Source: Heracleum sosnowskyi (Eukaryota; Streptophyta; Magnoliopsida; Apiales; Apiaceae). From it: a stretch of 64,000 nt of DNA. Of this stretch, positions 28,732 through 43,289 are shown in pieces. Location: contig CM061244.1 of the NCBI GenBank assembly GCA_030848705.1, positions 44,619,190 through 44,683,189 on the forward strand, written 5' to 3'. The notes under the pieces were generated by a model. That model saw only the letters and a program-made list of their open reading frames with translations. It ran no database searches and had not been told where the DNA came from. The position numbers were made by a program, and so were the translations under genes. The stretch's first letter is position 1, and every line of letters begins with the position of its first letter.

Positions 28732-31700
28732 TGTAATAACCCGAATTTTTGGATTAATTAAAACTTTTCTTATTATAATTAAGTGCAGCAGTGAATAGTG
28801 ATATTGGTGGATGAATAGTGATTTTGAGGGTTAAGAAAATTTTTCATGCCACCTATGTACGAGACGTAGTGTGGATATTTCAAAGTCATATTAGTGATCT
28901 ACGGAGTAAATAAGTGAATGCAAAGACGATCGGAATTCAGAAATTCCAAATTTAATTTTGGTGAAGTATTTGACCGGGAAGTGAATTATATATTATTATA
29001 TTCAAGAAATGAGATATTAAATTAAGGATTTGAGGATTTAATATTTTGGAATTTTATTATATTTGATTTGAGAATTTAGAACGAAAACCACTGAGACAGT
29101 GAAACGAAGATTCTAGAAACCGCTGATACTTTATAACGAGACTAAGCGATTAAGCGAACGAATCATGGATTAAGGATTGAAATTATGACATGATTAAATA
29201 TAGACATGGAAGTAACATGTAACAAGATTAATTCGAGAAATGCAACATTTGGATCATCCATGTGAAAAGAAACGAACCAGTAAAGCTGCCTGCCACCATG
29301 ATCTCCATTGCTTGACACGTGTCCCCTTCTTTGCCACCATAACCCCCCACTGATCGACACGTGTCCTGGACATGCTGATGACTCACCACTGATACAAAAT
29401 ATCAGCATTATTATTAGTTGACCAAGATAGGAAGAAAAGAAGAAAAGGAAGAGAAACACAAAGTCTCCCAAAACTGATCAGCTAGGGCACCCTCCAAAGA
29501 AAAATCCATAACTCCATTTCCAACCATGATAAAATCACCAAACTTTAACCACAGCTTCTTCACTCCATATATAACATGCGTTCAAGATTTCATAGTAATC
29601 CAAGGAGTATAGCCTAGTCAAATCGCCTCCCCAAGTTGAAGAATCCAAACTGCCATGATCTTGGCAGTTTCTGCACCGATTTTCAAATAGCCATAACTCC
29701 CTCGTTTCTCAATGGAATCACGCGTTCTATAGCTTGTTGGAAAGGTATTGAGATGCTCTACAACTTTCATTCAGGAGCCTAGACCAGGAAACGAGTACAA
29801 GGGCTTAGTTTTGGCTGATCTTTGGGGCGTGTTTTTCCAGTCAGGAAACCCACTTCCATGTCCTTGATTTCTTTGGTGAGATTGAAGATGGTGAGCATAG
29901 AGTAAGGCTTCCCCAAGGTTAACCAAGCTTGTTTGAGATTGTAAGAACATCAAGAAGGTATAACCTCTAACCCTCCTTGGTTGTATGTTGAGTTTTAAAG
30001 ATGATAAGTATTGAGTGAAAGCATGTGTATTATTAGTGGCTATTATGATGTTAGCTTGCTTAAATTGTGGTTGATTATTGTTTGGTGGTCTTGAGACCTA
30101 ACCCCTGATTATATAGAGTATGAGGATGATATATTGATGCTTATGAAGTGTATAAGTTGTATGGATGCCCGGTGTGGCTTGGTTGGATTGTTACGTTTTT
30201 TGGAATATCCGAATTATAGCCGTCGTAATGCCCGATTTTCGTTAACACCTAGATAACCGTGCATCACAGTTGTTCCAACTCACTGTTTAGCTTCGTTTTC
30301 TGCCATGATAAGCTAGATAATGTTATAAGCTTCGTTTTAATATAAAGATCATGCCGTTATGATTTACGGTTTAGGAGAAAAGTGAGTTTTAGTAAACGCC
30401 GTTCGGAAGAATGACCCATCTCTGTCCAGCAACTTTGAGGCTATATTTGGACCACTTAGGAGCCGTATTAAAATGTGAAATTTTGAGGAATAATACTAGA
30501 GACAGTTAGGCAGGCTCACGAAAAAGATTCGTATTAAAAAGATTATTTTTCGATTTTATAAAAATGTTTTAGTCAAGGTCGCGCAAGTGAAAACCACTGA
30601 AAACAAGACTTTGAAACCAAGGTTCCAAATGGTTAAGTATAACTTGGATTTGAGAATGGATTTCGAACCAAACTTATGATATAAGAATTTGACAAATAAC
30701 ATGGACTTAGTATGAGCCTATAACGAGTTAGTAGTTCCTTGGTTGTGTTTCGCTTACGTGTTTAAGCATTGAGTTATAAGTGGTTTATCGAGGGGATTAA
30801 CCGTGTGTTTTCGTTTGACTTTGTCTAGATTGTTCGACATGGTCAGGAACCCCTATCACTCTCGAGCATCAGGCAAGTTTACTAAACCTTACTCTATTAT
30901 TCAGAGTAGATATATTTTCCAATGTTCAATACTTGTGTATTCCCAATTTATATACCAAATCTTGGTTGCAAGTATTGTGCCAAGTTTTCTGAATCTATAC
31001 TTTGAAGTATTGATTATATATTACTGCTTTTGCCATGTGGGGAGTTATACAGTTTTGCGATACAGGTTATATATTGTATAAAATAGAGTTTGATTTTGGT
31101 TTATATATGAGCTTTGAGATAAAGTAGTTATAAACCGGTGTACCTTGTAGCTCTATAGATAAGAGCGTGTTTATTGTTTCGACTCTAGACCGGGAGTCGA
31201 TATTTTGTTATATAGATAGTCGTGGAAACCCGGAGGGATTCCAGCGGCAGAGCACTATTCATCTTGAGGAATATTATTATTAAACATTATTTATGTTCCG
31301 GAAAGTATTTATTACTTGGAAATGATCCGATTATGGGCTTCTAAGCTAGATATGGGATATTAGTTAGAAGCCAGGTTTTATAAGGCCCTAGGTTAAGGGC
31401 GTAAGATATTTCTTTAGATCAGTATTAATTATATTTTCTGTATATATATTAAAGGTTATTTTCCGATAAAGATATCGGATACTATTATTCGAGGGTTAAT
31501 TATTTTATTTTAAGAATATTATTTATTAATATTCATTTGAGGATTATCGACTTACAGAATATTATTTATATCCATTGGAGGATTATTGACGTTAAGAATA
31601 TTATCTATTAATATTCATTTTAAGAATATTATTTATTAATATTCATTTGAGGATTATCGACTTACAGAATATTATTTATATTCATTGGAGGATTATTGAC

Positions 31701-31888
31701 TTAAAGGATATTATTTCCAATCGAGGATTATTTAATGAATAATACTTTTGAATATTTATTCGAGGGTTATTTATTTAATGAATATTATTTTTTGAATATT
31801 CATTCAAGGTTATTTATTCAATGAATATTATTTTGGAATATTCATTTAGTCTTTATTTACTTAATGAATATTATTTTAAATATTCATT

Positions 31889-32048
31889 TGAGGTTTATTA
31901 TTTAATGAATATTATTCATTTGAGGTTTATTATTTAATGAATATTATTCATTTGAGGTTTATTATTTAATGAATATTATTCATTTGAGGTTTATTATTTA
32001 ATGAATATTATTCATTTGAGGTTTATTAATTAATGAATATTATTTTAA
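31889..32048 (+). repeat. 32-bp tandem array in Y's LTR
   Basis: The phrase tgaggttt recurs at 31889, 31921, 31953, 31985 and 32017, a strict 32-base period. The unit includes the inverted pair tgaatatt...attca. It lies in the LTR position corresponding to the 42-bp array of X. The copy in the 3' LTR is at 41254-41413. Confidence 0.9.
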
Positions 32049-32773
32049 ATATTCATTTGAGGCTTACTATTTAATGAATATTATTATTCATTGAAGGAGT
32101 ACTTATTTCATAAATATGAGTAATTATTTTTAAATCAAAAAGAGGTTCCCAAAACAATGTTTTTCCATTTAAATCTGTCTTTTAAAGGGGATTTAAATGC
32201 TCGCTCAATGATCAAAAATATGGGAACCTGATTTAAGTAACTGCTATTCATTTTAAAATCTCAACTCAAAACTGTCGGAGGACAGATATTTTCTCAAGGC
32301 AATTTAGTTGCTGCAAGTTAAATATGGTGTTACCACCTCAACGCTCGAGGGGTAAATTCATGGAACAAGTATGAAATCCATTAACAAGCATCGCTTGGGA
32401 AATATTGGTGAACTCCCCCTTTCCAACCCGATACGACTACTTTGTGGAGTCCTATTAACAAGTATTATACTTGGGGAAAAGAGGACAAGCCTTACGTTTC
32501 AGAGTCATGGATACTATTCGAACTAGGAGTATTTGTGTAAGAGACTGCAGGTGGCAGCCCATCACCATATTAGGGTCCGAGTGGCGCCGGTCCCATTTAT
32601 GCCCAACCGTTGGCAGGGGAGATCCGGCGTATGGTGGACAAGTAAATCCATATGTTCTTCCTTCTACATGTAGAGAAACAAATCTTTAGGGGCACAACTT
32701 ACGACTGATCATCGTAAGGGTGTGACCTCTGGCGCGACATACTCCAGTATTAGTTCATCATCCATTTTGGATA

Positions 32774-32921
32774 ATTCTGCAACATGTACTGAAAGGGACC
32801 ACGGATGGCTCCGTTGGTACAGGTTTACCGATCATGTTGGCAGAGGGATTCTGCAACATGTATTGAAAGGGACCAAGGATGACACCGTGGTACAGGTTTA
32901 CCGGTCATGTTGGCAGGGGGT
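32774..32921 (+). repeat. Two copies of a 74-bp unit in Y's LTR
   Basis: The block attctgcaacatgta...catgttggcag occurs at 32774 and again at 32848 with several differences. X's LTR has one related copy. The duplication also occurs in the 3' LTR at 42139-42286. Confidence 0.8.
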
Positions 32922-33924
32922 CGAAAAGTGTTCAAAATAAAGTTACAATGAATCCTTGCAACTTCATCTGTTATGAGTTATGACTCTGATAATATATGCA
33001 TAAGTAAATCTTGGGTTACGGAGATATGATATTAATTTTCCTCGTAACTTCATCTTTTATATCATTTGACTCTGTGGATACCTTACATAACATGAGTTAT
33101 GGTAAGAGAGTTGTTTATACCGAATCACCTTATAACTTCATCTTTTAAGTTATATGTTGATATTCTGCTTATATAGCAGCTATTTTCGGAAAGGTTATAT
33201 TGGTCTACTTTCAAACCTCACCTTTTATATTATACTAGAACTTTGTTCATAGTATGAATATCGAAAGTTGCACAGTATTATGGATATGATATTTGAAATA
33301 CAACAATGGTACTATTTTTGGGAATACATTCCGATAAGGATATAATTTAAGTATCGAGATATTTTGACAAATTATTGTCTTATACCCGCTTTATTCTGGG
33401 TTGAGTTAAAGGCAGAATTATGCCATACTTTCATTACCTTGCTGAGCTATCGCTCACTCTTGCTATTGTTTTATATATATTATATAGCAGCGAAGCAGGA
33501 TGCCAATGGGACGGCACATACCCCGCAAGGCGTTTCCATAAACAGTTTCTAGCAGTGATCCCGAGAGTAGTGCGAATCAATCGAATCAGGCTACGGCTTT
33601 GGTATTCAACTTCTGTATAGACAGGAATGGTATGAGAGGATTGTGAGCATCAGAAGGCTAAGTTGAGAATGTAACATTACTTAGAAATTGTATCAGTAAC
33701 AGATTCAATAGACATTTGGGTATTGTAATAAAAATTATTTATTCCGCAGTTATTGTATGGTGTCGTTTCTGAGACTCTAACCTGTGTGTGTGTGTGTGTG
33801 TGAGACATATATTGTGGGGTCATGAGCAGGTGAATTATGAATGGTGTGAGTAATACAGGTAAGGCAAGGAGTACATGGATCGTGACTACTCTAAATCCCT
33901 GACCCCGGATTTGGGGCTGTTACA

Positions 33925-36900
33925 GAAATGGTATCAGAGCGTTAGGTTACAGTCCTCAGAAACGATAGGAGATCGAGTCTTACAATACCCTTAAGAATGA
34001 TAAGAACATCTAGAGCCCAAATTGAGTTCGTAGTCGGTTTAGAGGACATGACCCTGACTGTTTAAGATGAAGCCCGAGAGGGGACTTCTTCTGGGAAACC
34101 GTACTTAGGACTTCATGATTAGTCACCTCGATTCGTATGTGTTATATATGGATGGGATTCTGAGATATCAGATCCCGAGGCCTTCGAGTAGGCATTTGAT
34201 GATGCGCTCCTTGAAATGGACAAAGACCCGATAAAGGAAGATCCATAGGAGGATCTAGAGGGAGACCCCATAGTGGGTCAAGGAAAGAATCTTGTAAAGG
34301 ACGGGTTGATTGATAAAGATGTAGTATGTTACTTGAGGTCGTACAATAAGACCGGACGAACCTTCAGAGGTCAAATAAGTGCCGATACGAGAGTTTAGTA
34401 TCGTTACGATTCATCATGAGATATGACAAAGAAAATGGAGTAGAGTCTCCAAAGCAGAAGAGGTAGAGGCGATACAGCCAGTATCAGTGGATTGATTCGA
34501 CTTGAACGAAACCTGTTACTCGTAGTCGATTATAGTTGCCCATAAGGAGGCGGCATACGTAAGAACCAAGATGTTCAGATTTTCGCGAACGATTAAGGGT
34601 ACTTAGTTGCCTAGAATAGTGAAAGGTATTGCTTGGGCTATGAGGTTTCAATCCCCCACGACCAGCGATTCCATTGGAAATAGTGTCTATTACATCATTG
34701 AGGGATTTTATTATCTCAAGGAGAATTTTGGGTATATGTACCATGCAAATGTTATTATAAGACAAGCATGCTAAGGCAGAATCGAGAACGAGATTTACCA
34801 CCCTCAGGAAACCAGGAAGGAATTATGAGGATAGAACCTAAAGGTCGGAAATCATATTCGAGCATTACTAGTAGGTAAATAGATTGATCGAGTTTCCCTG
34901 ATTTTGGAAAGAAATTCAGCAAATTTTGGCAAACCTTGTCTTTCTGATTACCAGAGGATGTCACCAAAGAGAGTGGAAACTAGAGTGAACCCTGTGGATT
35001 GGGTAAGATAGCCGTTATATGGGTTGGTGGACAGACCCTGATTGCTATAATTGATTGTGGAGATAAAATGATGAAGTTGAGATTGGACGGTAAAGGCGAA
35101 ATATATTTAAGGACCAAGACAGACTGAGAAGTTCCGGGATTGACTTAAATGAAAAGGCTATTGTGCCAAAAGTGTTAAGCTTATGTAGCACACGGGATTG
35201 ATATTGGGAGAAGGAATATTGGGTACAAAGATGATTGAAATAGAGACCAGATTTAAGCTTGTAGTTTCTAACGATCTTCCGAAGTACCACCCAGTTGACA
35301 TGTGGAATTGTCATTGCTATGGGCGACAACGGTGTCGAAGTCTTCTTATAAACAGAACGCTTACTTGAGATGTTGCGTCTAGTCGAATAGAACTCCCTAC
35401 GATTGCAAATGTTGATGGTTGAATTCTTAGCGACTATTATAAGTCAGCGATGACGTAAGTATCGAACACCTTAGGGTGTGTGGAAAAGAAAAGCTTTGGA
35501 ATTGAACGATTATCCATTAGAGGAGCCGACATAAAAGGCATCCGTATAGACCTTGGTAGTACCCTCCCCATTTGCAAATTTTGTGGGATATTTCCCCAAT
35601 CGGTGATCTATCTTGACCTCTTTCCAAGAAAGAATTCTGATAAAGGGTATATTCCCTCTTCGAAGTTATTTTATAACGCTTGTGTTAAATCATAATTAAT
35701 TTCAATTGTGATAGAGGCTGTCACGATGCCTACTTTCAGGCTTTAGAAGCCCTGTCAAATGATGCTATTTAAGCTTTGACTTTTCTTCGAATAATGAATG
35801 ACCCTATGGTGATACCTCACCACTTGTTGTTAAGTACCAGTATCTTTTTGGTTATTCTTTTATTTGTATTTTCTTTGGAAACCGCACCTTTGGAATCTGT
35901 TCAGTTTTAATCCAAGGTGTTCCTTTGAGAAATATTGTTGAATGGCGATAATCATTAAATTGATCTCGAATTGCTTTCATACTTTTCAACTTCCACTGAG
36001 ACGAACAACCCTATACTTATAGGGGCTACAAGGACTATCTGTCTATGTGATAGAAGTCTGATGGGACGCCATCACTTGTAAGTTGTGAAATACAAGAAGG
36101 CTAATTACCTTTAGTAATGTCTCAATCGAGGCACACAACGCTGAGTTCTTATGATCATGTTGATCTCTCGGTAAATTCTTTTACCTCCCATAAGGTTACA
36201 TTAAAACTCATAACCTTATGATCACCAGAGTGTGAATTTTCCTTGATATGGGAGCTGTCTTTTCAAGACCCCATGATTTTTGTTATCCTCATTGAATTCT
36301 AAGGGGGAGGCCAATCAGGTCAAATAAGTCAAAATTCGCTGATAGGAATTAGATTCGCAACGAAATCTCCTATGACAGGAGCGAATCCCTAAGACGAATA
36401 AAATGTTGGTGACGTATCAACGAAATTGGTTTATCTCCCAAGGTTATTATGATAATGGAAAGGGGGTCAATCGATATATGTGAAAGGAATAGCGACGTGT
36501 CTTGTACTCCAGTGACAACGGTGTAGATAGATGCACTATAGTGGAATTGAGATTTTGGAGGAGTTGTTTACAAATGGACATTACCTCTGGGTTAGCAAGA
36601 TAAGTACTGGCGATGGAGTCAGAGGGAGCTGGTATTGTGACTTGGGAGAAGTTGATATTATAATAAGGATGGGTTGGTTGACACCCAATGGAGCCCAGAC
36701 TGATTGTAAGAGAGAGAGAGAGTAATAGATAAAAGGTGGAGACAGATTCAGAGATTCTTGAATATAGTTCAGACTAAGAAATTATTATGCCAGAATTACG
36801 AGGCTTAATTAGCTCTTATGGTTGACGCCAAGAAAAGAGATACCAAGTATAAAGGAAACGACAATGGTTTTGGGAGATTGTACAAGGTTGTAATGAGCTA

Positions 36901-38096
36901 CCAGATATCGATTTGGATGACATGAGAATGAATACCGAGTATTCAGGGTATAGTGGGAATGAAAGAGTTAGAGACTCAGTTACAAGAGTTGTTGTATAAG
37001 GGTATGATAAGGCCCAGTGTATCACCGTGGGGAACCCTGGTGTTGTTCGTAAGAAAGAAAGATATTAACACAAGATTATGCATCGAACCTCGAGAGTTGT
37101 ATGAGTTCGACATGGAAGATAGGTACCCTTGAAAACGATTGTTTGATCAGCGGAAGAACGCTGTGTATTTCCAAATTTATTTAAGAACTGGATATCAACA
37201 GTTGGGAAGTTAAATCCGAGGATATACCCGAGATTGCGATTCGTATTAGGAATAGACACTTCGAGTTTTCAGCGAGGTTATTTTGGGTTGGCTAATGCAC
37301 CCACAAATTTTATGGAATGTAATGAATTGGATTTGAGTTACCCGTGATAGTAGATAACATGAGATAGAGAAATGGCTAGAATTGACCTAAAATTATGACT
37401 GTGAGATACACTACCATCCGGGGAAGGCCAATGTGGTGGTCGATACCCTTGATTAAAATGAGACAGAGATGGATTCCGAATAATCGGGAATTAAAGGATG
37501 AGATTTTACACAAAACCAAGTTAGTCCCACAAACTAGAAAGACAAAAGATTTCACCAACAAGCGGCTAGTGACAACCAAGACAGACAGAGAAAGTATGTG
37601 GACTAAGCCCGCGAGTATAGAGATAGTACTGCTATTGATAAGCTAAATGGCAGGTTGATGGATGACAAGCAAGTTTATGTTGGTGTATTTTCTGTACAAA
37701 CAAGATAGAGAATATGAGGTTAGAGATTCGTGATGCTAAAGGTATATTTTCGAAAACCCGGACAGAGCTTTTTAGAAAGATGTTCGCAATAATTAACCTA
37801 AAGGCAACATCACCAATAAACCAGTGTTTATTTAATTAGTAAATACTTCTAGAAGCATTTACGGATTAAATAAGCCTTATTCGTCTAATTAAATTTGTTT
37901 AATTAGATGAATATCATTTTCAAAATGTTTTCTTAAAATCGCTTTGTTCCGGAATGATAACAAAGATACTCCAATGGTTGTGGAAAAACAAGAGGTGGAA
38001 GAATCCACCTGGGAGTTAGAAAGTGCAACGGGAGAGAAGTACCCCCAGTTATGCCTAAGATGATTCCGGGACGGAATCCTTTTAAGGAGGGGAGAC
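33925..38096 (+). pseudogene. Internal region of Y: PBS and degenerate gag-pol remnants
   Basis: A primer binding site (TGGTATCAGAGC, 33929-33940) opens it and a purine tract (38084-38096) closes it. Recognisable debris in element order is a protease-like GGQTLIAIIDCG (about 35020-35065), an RT block with LQELLYKGMIRPSVSPWG and RLCIE (36959-37090), and the end of RNase H (YHPGKANVVVDT, about 37405-37440). No integrase is recognised and the longest sense frames are about 80 codons. A frame at 35480-35695 resembles one in X. The interior cannot encode its own replication, so recent movement implies help from another element. Confidence 0.8.
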
Positions 38097-41000
38097 TGTA
38101 ATAACCCGAATTTTTGGATTAATTAAAACTTTTCTTATTATAATTAAGTGCAGCAGTGAATAGTGATATTGGTGGATGAATAGTGATTTTGAGGGTTAAG
38201 AAAATTTTTCATGCCACCTATGTACGAGACGTAGTGTGGATATTTCAAAGTCATATTAGTGATCTACGGAGTAAATAAGTGAATGCAAAGACGATCGGAA
38301 TTCAGAAATTCCAAATTTAATTTTGGTGAAGTATTTGACCGGGAAGTGAATTATATATTATTATATTCAAGAAATGAGATATTAAATTAAGGATTTGAGG
38401 ATTTAATATTTTGGAATTTTATTATATTTGATTTGAGAATTTAGAACGAAAACCACTGAGACAGTGAAACGAAGATTCTAGAAACCGCTGATACTTTATA
38501 ACGAGACTAAGCGATTAAGCGAACGAATCATGGATTAAGGATTGAAATTATGACATGATTAAATATAGACATGGAAGTAACATGTAACAAGATTAATTCG
38601 AGAAATGCAACATTTGGATCATCCATGTGAAAAGAAACGAACCAGTAAAGCTGCCTGCCACCATGATCTCCATTGCTTGACACGTGTCCCCTTCTTTGCC
38701 ACCATAACCCCCCACTGATCGACACGTGTCCTGGACATGCTGATGACTCACCACTGATACAAAATATCAGCATTATTATTAGTTGACCAAGATAGGAAGA
38801 AAAGAAGAAAAGGAAGAGAAACACAAAGTCTCCCAAAACTGATCAGCTAGGGCACCCTCCAAAGAAAAATCCATAACTCCATTTCCAACCATGATAAAAT
38901 CACCAAACTTTAACCACAGCTTCTTCACTCCATATATAACATGCGTTCAAGATTTCATAGTAATCCAAGGAGTATAGCCTAGTCAAATCGCCTCCCCAAG
39001 TTGAAGAATCCAAACTGCCATGATCTTGGCAGTTTCTGCACCGATTTTCAAATAGCCATAACTCCCTCGTTTCTCAATGGAATCACGCGTTCTATAGCTT
39101 GTTGGAAAGGTATTGAGATGCTCTACAACTTTCATTCAGGAGCCTAGACCAGGAAACGAGTACAAGGGCTTAGTTTTGGCTGATCTTTGGGGCGTGTTTT
39201 TCCAGTCAGGAAACCCACTTCCATGTCCTTGATTTCTTTGGTGAGATTGAAGATGGTGAGCATAGAGTAAGGCTTCCCCAAGGTTAACCAAGCTTGTTTG
39301 AGATTGTAAGAACATCAAGAAGGTATAACCTCTAACCCTCCTTGGTTGTATGTTGAGTTTTAAAGATGATAAGTATTGAGTGAAAGCATGTGTATTATTA
39401 GTGGCTATTATGATGTTAGCTTGCTTAAATTGTGGTTGATTATTGTTTGGTGGTCTTGAGACCTAACCCCTGATTATATAGAGTATGAGGATGATATATT
39501 GATGCTTATGAAGTGTATAAGTTGTATGGATGCCCGGTGTGGCTTGGTTGGATTGTTACGTTTTTTGGAATATCCGAATTATAGCCGTCGTAATGCCCGA
39601 TTTTCGTTAACACCTAGATAACCGTGCATCACAGTTGTTCCAACTCACTGTTTAGCTTCGTTTTCTGCCATGATAAGCTAGATAATGTTATAAGCTTCGT
39701 TTTAATATAAAGATCATGCCGTTATGATTTACGGTTTAGGAGAAAAGTGAGTTTTAGTAAACGCCGTTCGGAAGAATGACCCATCTCTGTCCAGCAACTT
39801 TGAGGCTATATTTGGACCACTTAGGAGCCGTATTAAAATGTGAAATTTTGAGGAATAATACTAGAGACAGTTAGGCAGGCTCACGAAAAAGATTCGTATT
39901 AAAAAGATTATTTTTCGATTTTATAAAAATGTTTTAGTCAAGGTCGCGCAAGTGAAAACCACTGAAAACAAGACTTTGAAACCAAGGTTCCAAATGGTTA
40001 AGTATAACTTGGATTTGAGAATGGATTTCGAACCAAACTTATGATATAAGAATTTGACAAATAACATGGACTTAGTATGAGCCTATAACGAGTTAGTAGT
40101 TCCTTGGTTGTGTTTCGCTTACGTGTTTAAGCATTGAGTTATAAGTGGTTTATCGAGGGGATTAACCGTGTGTTTTCGTTTGACTTTGTCTAGATTGTTC
40201 GACATGGTCAGGAACCCCTATCACTCTCGAGCATCAGGCAAGTTTACTAAACCTTACTCTATTATTCAGAGTAGATATATTTTCCAATGTTCAATACTTG
40301 TGTATTCCCAATTTATATACCAAATCTTGGTTGCAAGTATTGTGCCAAGTTTTCTGAATCTATACTTTGAAGTATTGATTATATATTACTGCTTTTGCCA
40401 TGTGGGGAGTTATACAGTTTTGCGATACAGGTTATATATTGTATAAAATAGAGTTTGATTTTGGTTTATATATGAGCTTTGAGATAAAGTAGTTATAAAC
40501 CGGTGTACCTTGTAGCTCTATAGATAAGAGCGTGTTTATTGTTTCGACTCTAGACCGGGAGTCGATATTTTGTTATATAGATAGTCGTGGAAACCCGGAG
40601 GGATTCCAGCGGCAGAGCACTATTCATCTTGAGGAATATTATTATTAAACATTATTTATGTTCCGGAAAGTATTTATTACTTGGAAATGATCCGATTATG
40701 GGCTTCTAAGCTAGATATGGGATATTAGTTAGAAGCCAGGTTTTATAAGGCCCTAGGTTAAGGGCGTAAGATATTTCTTTAGATCAGTATTAATTATATT
40801 TTCTGTATATATATTAAAGGTTATTTTCCGATAAAGATATCGGATACTATTATTCGAGGGTTAATTATTTTATTTTAAGAATATTATTTATTAATATTCA
40901 TTTGAGGATTATCGACTTACAGAATATTATTTATATCCATTGGAGGATTATTGACGTTAAGAATATTATCTATTAATATTCATTTTAAGAATATTATTTA

Positions 41001-43289
41001 TTAATATTCATTTGAGGATTATCGACTTACAGAATATTATTTATATTCATTGGAGGATTATTGACTTAAAGGATATTATTTCCAATCGAGGATTATTTAA
41101 TGAATAATACTTTTGAATATTTATTCGAGGGTTATTTATTTAATGAATATTATTTTTTGAATATTCATTCAAGGTTATTTATTCAATGAATATTATTTTG
41201 GAATATTCATTTAGTCTTTATTTACTTAATGAATATTATTTTAAATATTCATTTGAGGTTTATTATTTAATGAATATTATTCATTTGAGGTTTATTATTT
41301 AATGAATATTATTCATTTGAGGTTTATTATTTAATGAATATTATTCATTTGAGGTTTATTATTTAATGAATATTATTCATTTGAGGTTTATTAATTAATG
41401 AATATTATTTTAAATATTCATTTGAGGCTTACTATTTAATGAATATTATTATTCATTGAAGGAGTACTTATTTCATAAATATGAGTAATTATTTTTAAAT
41501 CAAAAAGAGGTTCCCAAAACAATGTTTTTCCATTTAAATCTGTCTTTTAAAGGGGATTTAAATGCTCGCTCAATGATCAAAAATATGGGAACCTGATTTA
41601 AGTAACTGCTATTCATTTTAAAATCTCAACTCAAAACTGTCGGAGGACAGATATTTTCTCAAGGCAATTTAGTTGCTGCAAGTTAAATATGGTGTTACCA
41701 CCTCAACGCTCGAGGGGTAAATTCATGGAACAAGTATGAAATCCATTAACAAGCATCGCTTGGGAAATATTGGTGAACTCCCCCTTTCCAACCCGATACG
41801 ACTACTTTGTGGAGTCCTATTAACAAGTATTATACTTGGGGAAAAGAGGACAAGCCTTACGTTTCAGAGTCATGGATACTATTCGAACTAGGAGTATTTG
41901 TGTAAGAGACTGCAGGTGGCAGCCCATCACCATATTAGGGTCCGAGTGGCGCCGGTCCCATTTATGCCCAACCGTTGGCAGGGGAGATCCGGCGTATGGT
42001 GGACAAGTAAATCCATATGTTCTTCCTTCTACATGTAGAGAAACAAATCTTTAGGGGCACAACTTACGACTGATCATCGTAAGGGTGTGACCTCTGGCGC
42101 GACATACTCCAGTATTAGTTCATCATCCATTTTGGATAATTCTGCAACATGTACTGAAAGGGACCACGGATGGCTCCGTTGGTACAGGTTTACCGATCAT
42201 GTTGGCAGAGGGATTCTGCAACATGTATTGAAAGGGACCAAGGATGACACCGTGGTACAGGTTTACCGGTCATGTTGGCAGGGGGTCGAAAAGTGTTCAA
42301 AATAAAGTTACAATGAATCCTTGCAACTTCATCTGTTATGAGTTATGACTCTGATAATATATGCATAAGTAAATCTTGGGTTACGGAGATATGATATTAA
42401 TTTTCCTCGTAACTTCATCTTTTATATCATTTGACTCTGTGGATACCTTACATAACATGAGTTATGGTAAGAGAGTTGTTTATACCGAATCACCTTATAA
42501 CTTCATCTTTTAAGTTATATGTTGATATTCTGCTTATATAGCAGCTATTTTCGGAAAGGTTATATTGGTCTACTTTCAAACCTCACCTTTTATATTATAC
42601 TAGAACTTTGTTCATAGTATGAATATCGAAAGTTGCACAGTATTATGGATATGATATTTGAAATACAACAATGGTACTATTTTTGGGAATACATTCCGAT
42701 AAGGATATAATTTAAGTATCGAGATATTTTGACAAATTATTGTCTTATACCCGCTTTATTCTGGGTTGAGTTAAAGGCAGAATTATGCCATACTTTCATT
42801 ACCTTGCTGAGCTATCGCTCACTCTTGCTATTGTTTTATATATATTATATAGCAGCGAAGCAGGATGCCAATGGGACGGCACATACCCCGCAAGGCGTTT
42901 CCATAAACAGTTTCTAGCAGTGATCCCGAGAGTAGTGCGAATCAATCGAATCAGGCTACGGCTTTGGTATTCAACTTCTGTATAGACAGGAATGGTATGA
43001 GAGGATTGTGAGCATCAGAAGGCTAAGTTGAGAATGTAACATTACTTAGAAATTGTATCAGTAACAGATTCAATAGACATTTGGGTATTGTAATAAAAAT
43101 TATTTATTCCGCAGTTATTGTATGGTGTCGTTTCTGAGACTCTAACCTGTGTGTGTGTGTGTGTGTGAGACATATATTGTGGGGTCATGAGCAGGTGAAT
43201 TATGAATGGTGTGAGTAATACAGGTAAGGCAAGGAGTACATGGATCGTGACTACTCTAAATCCCTGACCCCGGATTTGGGGCTGTTACA
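38097..43289 (+). repeat. 3' LTR of element Y (5193 bp)
   Basis: It has the same length and, in every block compared, the same sequence as 28732-33924. It is preceded by aaggaggggagac and followed by CTTGG at 43290-43294. Confidence 0.95.

Larger units (their letters stand above)
28732..33924 (+). repeat. 5' LTR of element Y (5193 bp)
   Basis: It begins TGTAATAACCCGAATTTTTGG and ends GGATTTGGGGCTGTTACA. It contains a 32-bp tandem array (31889-32048), a 74-bp duplication (32774-32921) and a GT run (about 33782-33803). No gene is seen. Confidence 0.95.
28732..43289 (+). mobile_element. Long-LTR gypsy element Y, young and non-autonomous
   Basis: It has two LTRs of exactly 5193 bp (28732-33924, 38097-43289) at a constant offset of 9365. 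A PBS lies five bases inside the 5' LTR end, a purine tract abuts the 3' LTR, and the element is bracketed by CTTGG (28727-28731, 43290-43294). I compared many blocks and all translated segments of the LTRs and saw no difference. The internal region (4172 bp) carries only fragments of protease, RT and RNase H, broken by stops. The long LTRs with a short non-coding interior recall large retrotransposon derivatives (LARDs). The RT remnant (KGMIRPSVSPWGT) is of Ty3/gypsy chromovirus type. Y sits inside its relative X. Confidence 0.93.

Noticed and set aside
29163..33620. Several 60-100-codon frames duplicated in both Y LTRs (for example 29163-29471 and 38528-38836)
   Set aside because: They are duplicated because LTRs are identical. 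They lie on both strands with no shared domain. Not genes.
35480..35695. Frame shared by Y (plus) and X (44794-45114, minus), about 77% identical at protein level, possibly a conserved gene
   Set aside because: In the aligned DNA (about 93% identical by eye) nearly all differences change the residue. This is decay, not selection on a protein.
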